From: Volutella citrinella
Taxonomy: Eukaryota; Ascomycota; Sordariomycetes; Hypocreales; Nectriaceae
Direction of reading: 5' to 3'
DNA length: 64,000 nucleotides
Assembly: GCA_034401135.1 (NCBI GenBank)
Contig: JAWZSP010000003.1
Coordinates: 4,216,001-4,280,000 of the forward strand
Position 1 is the first letter of the stretch. Every line of letters starts with the position of its first letter. Below are positions 57,116-64,000 of the stretch, piece after piece. Below the pieces are notes generated by a model. It was given only the letters and a program-made list of their open reading frames with translations. It was not told where the DNA came from and did no database searches. A program made the position numbers and the translations under genes.

Positions 57116-59146
57116 TTTGGCCTACAGGTAAAAGCTGAAGGAGCAAAACTGCTTGCGACGTGAGAAATCCGTCGCAGTGGTTCAAAATGGCGGGTTACCC
57201 CACCACGGATGTGTTACCGTCACAGGAGGAGAGGGGACAAAAAATTAGCTACAAGATGGCAGCCAATAGCCGGCACAGGATATGGCTTTTTTGTCAGGCG
57301 TCAGAGGGTCTGTGTCTAAAAGTAAAGCTTTTTGCTTGGGCCAGCTGGCGTGGTTAGCAAGCATGCAGGAGTGACGAAAGCAGAATGTCATTCCGCGGGC
57401 AAGCTTTGAGGTATTCGACCCATGTGTGTGCCCTGTTTCTGCCCCCCGCGCGACCAAGGATTCCCTGCATCTGCACAGAAATGATGCACTGCGAGCAACA
57501 ATATGTCTGCGCACAGGTTGGGTTGTTGCGACATTAATACACTTACCGCTAATACAGGATTTGCGGTAGCTGCAACACGCCATGATCCATTGCTTGCCTT
57601 CCAGGCCGCTCCGTACTACCAATCTGCTGCTAATAATAATCCGTAGTAGCTAATGCGCAAGTACTAGCTGTGCGTAGAGTCATTCCGCTCCACCTCCAGG
57701 CTACCAATTACTCAATTGCCACGCAACGTTGTGCGGAGGCTATTCGCAATGAGGATAACACCTGAGGTCGCTTGAGGGCTCCAGAAGTGTAGCCCGTGCA
57801 GCCATGACCGCGTGGCTTGATGTCCCGCGTCTGTACTACCTTGGTACGGAGTACTTTGTCCTCTTGGCGATTGTTTTCTACCTGATTCCTTTCAGATCCT
57901 CAGAAGAACAAACATGAGTGGAATCAAAAGCCGGGGAACAATTCCAGGGGGCTCCGATGAACACACCGAACCCGAGCATCGGGTGATGGATTGTGTCAGC
58001 TGAAAGAGTGTCTACGACTAGTGCCGTCCAGTCGTTTTTTTTTATCCAGCCGGCGACACCGAAAGAAGCTGGAATCAAGTGGCGGGCCACGTAGTGCAGC
58101 AGGGAACTGGCCATGAGAAACACTTGCACTCGTAATCACCGCCAGCACCGGCAGATAACCCTGAATGCCACACCTAGGACGCTCTCAAGGCGCAAAGAAC
58201 GGCTTGCAGGATGCAAGGGCCCGGTAGGTAGCCGCCGCCGCCTTCAAGGCCCAGATGATGGAGGGTGTAAGCGCGGGCAAGGCTGCATCGGGTCCGGCTA
58301 GGTAGGACAAAGTTGCGTTACAGCCGAAGGAATGCATGTGGCCGTAGGTAGGGGCTGCTTTGACAGATTCAGCCAGCCTGATAGGTAGCTAGCCGCCGTG
58401 TAAGAGATAGTATGTAGGCGCTGCGCCGAGAAGCCATACATCTTCATCTGCAAAACCGTTGGCCGTAAAGACCGACGGCCCATACATCGGGCCGCGCCTC
58501 GGCGCGTAGAGCGTGCTAAGGTACCCCCAACCCAGGCCTCGCACAGCCTGCTCCTGTGCCTGAATGCGTTTCATACTTGGGCCGGCTTGGGTGGCTCAGC
58601 CATGCCCAAAGTTCTGTCGAGATCTGTCCACCTCTGTCGGGCTTGCCGTAAAGTTGACAGAAGAGGTGCATGGACACTGTAATTACCTGCCTCCATGCTC
58701 TAAAACAAAACAAAGCGGCCCGGAGACTCGGCCAAATGTTCACGAGCATCGGATCTCTGGCTGGCGTTCGGGCTCGTACAGGCTCCGCCACTGCCCCTGG
58801 CAAGGACCCGACGGACCCCGTCTTTTGTGGCGGCGGGTGGTGGTGTTCCAGGGCCAACAGGCCAACGGGCACTGATGCATAAGCCACTGGACAAGCATCG
58901 TCCTGCAAGTTGGCAGTGGACCTGGAGGCTTCACCAACAAACGTGCAGCTCCCCTCGCCCCTGTCGTCATTGGCGTCCACGGGGTCCTTCACTCACGTCC
59001 AGTCCGTCGTGCAGGTGCAACCGGTTTTTCTTCTCCATCCGCCTTCACTTCTCTTTTCCCACTCGGTTTGACCTCACCAACGTCTTCCTCTTTCCCACAC
59101 GCCACATTGACCCCAATTTCCTTCGTCTCGCCAAAGTACCTTAACC
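57116..59146. other. Divergent gene-poor interval
   Basis: 2.0 kb between methionine aminopeptidase 2 and the AhpC-like gene. Repeated GTAGGTAG-type motifs occur around 58220-58395 without a clear repeat unit. No gene or RNA found. The last 150 bp before 59147 is pyrimidine-rich leader. Confidence 0.4.
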
Positions 59147-60225
59147 ATGGGCGCCCCTAGCGAGAAGCCCATCCAGCGCAAGCCCATTGAACGGAAGCCC
59201 ATCCCACCGCCGCCGGCTTATGAGGAGAAGCCACCAGCAGTGGACGACAACGGCGCCACACGCAAATCTCCAATCCGGTCTCCCAAGCCGTCAATAGACA
59301 TCGCCCTAGCGCAGCGCGACTTCGTGGGAAAGCTAAATTCCACCGACGACATCCCCTCGCAGGAGCTGTTGAAGACCTGGGGCAAGCATATCCTCCTCAA
59401 CAAGGATGGCAAATCGTGCTCTTTCAGGAGCCTGTACACTGGGCCCAATGTCGCTCGTCGGGTCCTTGTGATATTTGTCCGCCACTTCTTCTGCGGCGTG
59501 AGTTCTGTCCGCCATGCCTCTGTTCTGTCGACCAATATACTGACGTTCTCCAGAATTGCCAAGAATATCTACGAGCCCTCTCCGAAGCCATCACCCCCGA
59601 TTCTCTATTGCGTCTCCCTGTCAGCACATTCATTGCCGTGGTCGGCTGCGGGGACCCTAAGCTGATTGACGAGTACATCACCAACACGAACCTCCAATTC
59701 CCGGTCTACACTGATCCGACCGGCTCGCTCTTCAAGGCTATGGGCATGACCAAGACATTTGATAATGGGGAGAAACCTGGCTATTTCCGTCAAAGCATGG
59801 GCAAGAGCGTATTCGACAGCGTCGTGCAGACCATCAAGCACATCCCGGATGGCTATGCGCTGAAGTCGGGCGACCTGCGACAGGTTGGCGGCGAGTTCCT
59901 CTTCGAACCCCTCGACATCAGGACGCCCACCTGGTCCCCCAACCAACAGGGCGAAAAGACCCCCGACGGCTTTGGCCCCCTCACCAAGATCCAAGACCAG
60001 AGCGAAGAGAAGAAGGTGACGTGGTGCCACCGCATGCGGACCACGCGAGACCACAGCGAGATCCCAGAGCTCATTGACATTCTGGGCCTCGACCGCCCCG
60101 AGGCCGGCTCTCTCCCTGTGACGGGAGTGAGGAAGGGCAGCGGCCATACCATGGCCGACGACATTCGCCGCATCAGCGCGGAGCGAGCTGCAGACCAAGC
60201 CGCCAGCCAATCACCGGCGCAATGA
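59147..60225 (+). CDS. AhpC/TSA-family thioredoxin-fold protein (PRXL2-like)
   Basis: Two exons (59147-59497, 59554-60225) give 340 residues. The basic, proline-rich N-terminus (KPIQRKPIERKPIPPPPAYE) is probably disordered. The thioredoxin fold begins near residue 75, and the junction restores VRHFFCGNCQEYLRAL with a CGNC pair at residues 116-119. FPVYTDPTGSLFKAMGM (about 175-191) is typical of the AhpC-TSA_2 (PRXL2/AAED1) family. The CxxC suggests redox activity rather than classic one-Cys peroxidase chemistry. The C-terminal 90 residues are charged and contain a His/Arg-rich segment (WCHRMRTTRDHSE). Biological role unknown. Confidence 0.85.
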
Positions 60226-60420
60226 GCATTGGGTGAGGGAAAATAATCATTGCCACTTCAGATCTCAGCGCGGGAGTACCGGAATTTTCCCTTTTTGTTT
60301 TTTTTCCTGTATCTTGGCTAGCGATTTAGCCTCATAGCGACCTAGGCCTTTCTTCATATTCGTAGTGATATCCATCTAAAACGCTTATACAAATCTGTCT
60401 ATGAACAAACACTGTCCCGC

Positions 60421-61363
60421 TCATTCGTGAACCCATCCCCCATCCTCGCGGCTGTAGACGATCTCGTGCACCTTGAGCCTCTTCCTGATAATCTCCTCCC
60501 CGTTGACGAGGTCATTCTCCCGCGCCCGCCTGTCGCCATCCTCGAGCGTCGGGACCAATTTTGCACGCAGGTGGCGCTCCCGCAGCCTCTTGCGCGCGAC
60601 CTCAAAGTCGACCTGAACGAACCAGATCTCGTCGAGCAGCGCCGCGGCGTCCCTCCACACGTCATCGTCGAGGGCGAGATAGTTACCCTCGAGCACGACG
60701 ATGCGGTGGCTCGGCAGGACGGCGATGTCGCCGTCGCGCGGGTCCTTGACGGCGTGGTCAAAGGACGGGGCGAGGATGGGGGCGTCGGCGGGCACGACGG
60801 GCCGGCGCAGGGCCCGGACGAGGGCGAGGAACTTGGGGGCGTCAAAGGTGAAGGCGGCACCGCGGCGGGCGTGGGCGGTGGCCGGGTCGGGCATGGCGGA
60901 GAGCTGGGCGCGCGTGAGGTGATAGCCGTCCATGGGCACAAAGGTAGCCGGAGGGGAGGCCGATGGGTCGATCTGCAGGGCGAGGGCATTGAGCCTCTGC
61001 GAAACGAGCTGCGACAGCGTCGTCTTGCCTATACACGTGGTGGTTTAGCCGCCGCCTGGGGAGGGGGATGCACCGGACTTCCAAGGGTTGCTCGACGTTG
61101 TCCTACCTGAACCAGGGATGCCCGCTATGCCAATCACTGCCGACGCAGTCAGTCATCCCGTCAACAATAGCCAGTCCTTCCAATGGATGTGTTTCGCTCC
61201 CGCTGGCGCCCACCCGGACACAGACAACCCATCATGGGCACGCCAGACGGTAAGGGGGGGATGCATGGGAGTGAGTCAAGGACATACAGAGCCGGCGGTT
61301 CGGCGGCGCCGCCTGGTGCAGCTTCCATGCTTTTGTCACGAGGTGCTCGACCTGCTCCTCCAT
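60421..61363 (-). CDS. P-loop kinase of the uridine kinase / phosphoribulokinase family
   Basis: Three exons on the minus strand (61363-61288, 61136-61107, 61028-60421) give 237 residues. The middle exon is only 30 nt. The Walker A motif is built across introns: LIGIAGIPGSGKTTLSQLV with Lys37. The family's substrate-site block is VPMDGYHLTRAQL near residue 60, then HARRGAAFTFDAPKFLALV. VLEGNYLAL (about 150) is the Walker B-like strand, and RKRLRERHL is a lid-type arginine cluster. This matches the eukaryotic group labelled P-loop nucleoside/nucleotide or panthothenate-type kinase-like proteins (yeast Yfh7 is a distant relative). The substrate is not known. Confidence 0.88.
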
Positions 61364-61850
61364 GGTGACCGTTGTAGGAGAGGGAGGGGGCCTTGTTGGG
61401 GCGGTACAAAAGCAGCAGTCGCTGTCCGGGGCAAGGGTTGTCTCATGAGTATGAGTATGAGGCTTTCGTCATAGCATCCGGACTGCCCCGCGCCGGCGCC
61501 GGGGGACCCCTCAAGCTGCTACCCCACGTTACATTTATCCCACTTTATGCCTCTACCCTGGTCCGCCTCACCAAGACGGGATCTGGAGTAGAGCGAGTTA
61601 AAATAAAAATAAAATAAAATAATAAAATGAAATAATTAAATGACCCGGGCTATTAGCAGCAACACAACATCTCATTTACACACGCCACATCAGCTCCCCG
61701 AGACGGCTTGCTGCTATCCGCCAATTTCAGGTCCGCCCAGAGGAGTCATGAGCCCGTCGCCACCAAACCCCCATCGCCACTAGCCGCTTGTGGGCTTGCA
61801 AACTCACCTTCACAAAATCCAATCCTCGCTCATGCACACCCGCCCCAGCC
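61364..61850. other. Divergent promoter with A-rich tract
   Basis: 0.49 kb between divergent genes. At 61600-61642 there is an AAAAT-type low-complexity run. No other feature. Confidence 0.5.
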
Positions 61851-62319
61851 ATGGACGACGACGACGACGGAAGCGGGCTCTTCAACATCGACATCTCGGA
61901 CGTCTCCGACACTGAAATCGAGGCCAAGGCCGCTCGCCGCACGGGCCAGACAGAGGACGCCTGGCGCGCCATCCAAGCCCAGTACAAGCCCAAGGTTGAG
62001 GACGGCAACGTGAGTGCCTTGAACCCCCACGCCATCCTGCCCCATTTCCGAACCGCCAACAACTAATTAACCCGAACAGATCCTTCGCAATGTCAAGCTT
62101 CCGCTAGGCCCTGTCGCTTCGAAGCCAGATATCCAGGAGCTTCTGCATGCCATCGAGGAGCTGTACTTCTTCAAGGATTATAAGCAGGCATTGCAAGTTG
62201 TCACTGATGCCCTCGCCGATCCACACCTAGACGACGACACCCACACACTACTGACAAAGTACAAAAACAAGTGCCAGCAAAGATACGACGGAAAGCCCGC
62301 AGTAGAAACAGCGTCATAG
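61851..62319 (+). CDS. Small acidic helical protein of unknown function
   Basis: Two exons (61851-62009, 62080-62319) give 132 residues. The N-terminus is acidic (MDDDDDGSGLFNIDISDVSD). The second exon encodes a helical pair, KPDIQELLHAIEELYFFKDY followed by KQALQVVTDAL, that looks like one TPR-type repeat. The tail is polar. Clean GTGAGT donor and CAG acceptor with frame kept support a real gene. No function is proposed. Confidence 0.72.
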
Positions 62320-62709
62320 CAAGCTGCCATTCCAACCCAGGCAATCCACGGAGAATAGACACTGAAGACATGACATCAAAGCCATTGATACTCTATAGCT
62401 CCAACTACTCTTGTGATGGCCTGCGTTGAGAAACCGCAGACATATCCACGTTTGCGAAATACCACCATACATGTACATGAGAGCTCATCATCCTCGAGCC
62501 ATGAGTCTTTCTTTCCCAAGTCTCACTCCAGCGCCCTTTCTCATTGCGTATCCATACGACACCCCTTGAGTGTCCTTCTCGAAAGTCCCAGAGTGCTCCA
62601 ACAGTCATCAGAGATCTACCTAGAAATCCAAATTTGTAAAGCCAGAGAGCTATCCCACCTTGTACCTTGAGGTTAGGGGTCAAGCCACAGATAGCCCTTG
62701 AGTCGCCTT
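62320..62709. other. Intergenic region between converging genes
   Basis: 0.39 kb with nothing recognisable. Confidence 0.4.
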
Positions 62710-64000
62710 CTACTTGGCACCAGTGAAATTCCCACCGAATTGGGTCGGCTTGGTAGCAAATCGAGACGACCCAAGACCCATCGTCTTCTTAGCGCCAGGC
62801 TGCTGGCTGGCAACTGCGCTGCGAGCAGTCTCCCTTCCGGGTACCGACGGACATTGGGAGCTTGCTTGGGCTTTGGGCAATTCAATCCCAGTCCCAGCCC
62901 ACAGCGAGCTTCCCAGTCCCCGGTTCGCCGGTGCTGGGGCACTCGTCTCGGCTTTTTGGCCATTGCCCGCTTGCTTGGTGGTTGCGAGATGCTCGCCTGC
63001 TGAATAAAGCCCGTTGGTCTCCGCAGTGCCGGTTGGGATGTCCGTATTTCCCATGATTGTGTCGGAATCGAAGACATTGCCCACTGTGGGCAATGTCTTC
63101 ACCTGGTCCAGGATATTCGCCACATTGAGCGGAGGACGGGTCGTGCGGACAACCGAGCTAGGAGGCCCTGGCGCCTTCTTTGGCAAAAAGGTGGCAGAGT
63201 CCAGCTCCTGCGGTCGGGGTGCAGCATTGGCTTTGATGTCTTCAATCTCCTTGGCAGTGTATTGGATTCGCCCTGCGAGCTCGCCGACCTGCTTCCGGCA
63301 CCTTTCGTAAACCTCTGAAGGAGAACGGCGCATCCGGTTTCCGTGGTTGTTGGCTCGGGATCGCAGCGATTTGTTCCACTGAACGGTGTGCCACAAGATC
63401 CCCAAGACATGTTCTTTAAGAACATCGTCATAGCCACGAAGGAGTCCTGATTCAATACAGTACTCCATGGCCCCTTCTTCAACGCCGCGGAGAATTTCAG
63501 CCTCAGTCTGCACGTCTTCCTGCAGAGGCATGCTCGACATAACCCGTTGGCAGAGTGCCCCAATTACCACTGCAAATTCCTGAAGCACCATGGTGTTCGG
63601 GACCATGTGAAAATCGTCCAGCGGGATGAGGATGGATTCGTCCTCCGCGGGCGGTTGAGCGCTCAGTTCATCGTTTCCATTGGGTGAAGGGTGTGAATCA
63701 GAATGTTCATTGGCACTCTGCACGTTCTCGGGCATTTGGAGCTCGGCTTTGTCCATTTCAGGTGCCTCTGCAGCTACCTCTGCATTGTCTGTCTCGATGA
63801 CTTTCTTCTCCGACGCTTGTTGGTGGAGAATGGTGGTCTTCCGGATACGTTCGATCAAGTCCAAGAGAGCCTTCGTCTCTTGCGGGTTCTCAAGCCTTAG
63901 AAAGTATGTCCATTGCGAAATGGCTGGGGAATTGCTTGTGATGCAACACATATCATCCTCCATGTAAGGAGGCACCATATGCATCACATCAACTGTCTCC
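62710..64000 (-). CDS. Unknown protein, C-terminal part (cut by window edge)
   Basis: The frame is open from the right edge to a stop at 62712-62710, giving the last 429 residues; no start can be assigned, although ATGs occur near 63984. The first 60 residues form an ordered segment (CCITSNSPAISQWTYFLRLE, then ETKALLDLIERIRKTTI) reminiscent of a PH-like fold ending in its helix. A polar linker follows. A second ordered block at about residues 120-290 has VLQEFAVVIGALCQRVMSSM, EYCIESGLLRGYDDVLKEHV and a long helix with EVYERCRKQVGELAGRIQYT. The tail is disordered and carries the motif GLGSS twice (RGLGSSLWAG, MGLGSSRFATK). No family assigned. Confidence 0.7.
   Translation of the reverse strand, partial: ETVDVMHMVPPYMEDDMCCITSNSPAISQWTYFLRLENPQETKALLDLIERIRKTTILHQQASEKKVIETDNAEVAAEAPEMDKAELQMPENVQSANEHSDSHPSPNGNDELSAQPPAEDESILIPLDDFHMVPNTMVLQEFAVVIGALCQRVMSSMPLQEDVQTEAEILRGVEEGAMEYCIESGLLRGYDDVLKEHVLGILWHTVQWNKSLRSRANNHGNRMRRSPSEVYERCRKQVGELAGRIQYTAKEIEDIKANAAPRPQELDSATFLPKKAPGPPSSVVRTTRPPLNVANILDQVKTLPTVGNVFDSDTIMGNTDIPTGTAETNGLYSAGEHLATTKQAGNGQKAETSAPAPANRGLGSSLWAGTGIELPKAQASSQCPSVPGRETARSAVASQQPGAKKTMGLGSSRFATKPTQFGGNFTGAK
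63070..63100. repeat. Perfect inverted repeat, 15-bp arms and 1-nt centre
   Basis: The left arm GAAGACATTGCCCAC and its exact complement flank a single T. It lies in the coding sequence of the right-edge gene (codes for VKTLPTVGNVF). Confidence 0.95.

Overview
The window is nuclear DNA from a filamentous ascomycete. Genes have short GT-AG introns of roughly 50-80 nt, C-ending codons dominate in strong genes, and there is a Mps1/Slt2-type MAP kinase, an ENA-type Na+/K+ ATPase, a Zn2Cys6 regulator, a PhiA-like wall protein and DUF3455 and Rds1-like proteins. The overall flavour is Sordariomycetes, probably Hypocreales; that placement is inferred from family content, not from a marker gene. About 29 protein genes are supported (two cut by the window edges). 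No rRNA, tRNA, transposon or CRISPR was recognised. Exon borders below were worked out by hand from splice signals and reading-frame continuity.

Layout. 0-9.6 kb: N-terminus of a secretory protein, a DUF676/ROG1-type lipase, a Ups1-like PRELI protein, a secreted ferritin-like Rds1 protein, a minisatellite and a small putative GPI-anchored protein. 9.8-18.5 kb: a secreted type-B carboxylesterase, a cytochrome P450 carrying an in-frame TGA, a secreted GMC oxidoreductase sharing the P450 promoter, and a PhiA-like cell wall protein. 18.9-31.8 kb: a PPxY/low-complexity protein; then a peroxisomal (SKL) D-amino-acid oxidase divergent from a proline-racemase-family enzyme, followed by an Mtr-like amino-acid transporter; a double-GNAT protein; a secreted adenosine deaminase (ADGF type); a VOC/glyoxalase protein; and a low-molecular-weight tyrosine phosphatase. 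33.5-44.3 kb: the cell-wall-integrity MAPK, a secreted DUF3455 protein, a long gene-poor stretch and the ENA ATPase. 46-64 kb: a Zn2Cys6 factor, an unknown cytosolic protein with an internal repeat, dynactin p25, a Ups2-like PRELI protein, methionine aminopeptidase 2, an AhpC/TSA-like protein, a uridine-kinase-family P-loop kinase, a small acidic protein and the C-terminal part of an unknown protein.

How genes may work together. The strongest functional grouping is 20.2-25.9 kb: racemase/epimerase-family enzyme, D-amino-acid oxidase on a shared 0.95-kb promoter, and an amino-acid permease. Together they look like a route that imports a (hydroxy)proline-type amino acid, inverts or dehydrates it, and oxidises the D-isomer in peroxisomes. 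A second, looser grouping (carboxylesterase, P450, GMC oxidoreductase) resembles a small oxidative metabolic cluster, but its P450 appears broken. The remaining genes are mostly housekeeping, cell wall or stress functions, many arranged as divergent pairs.
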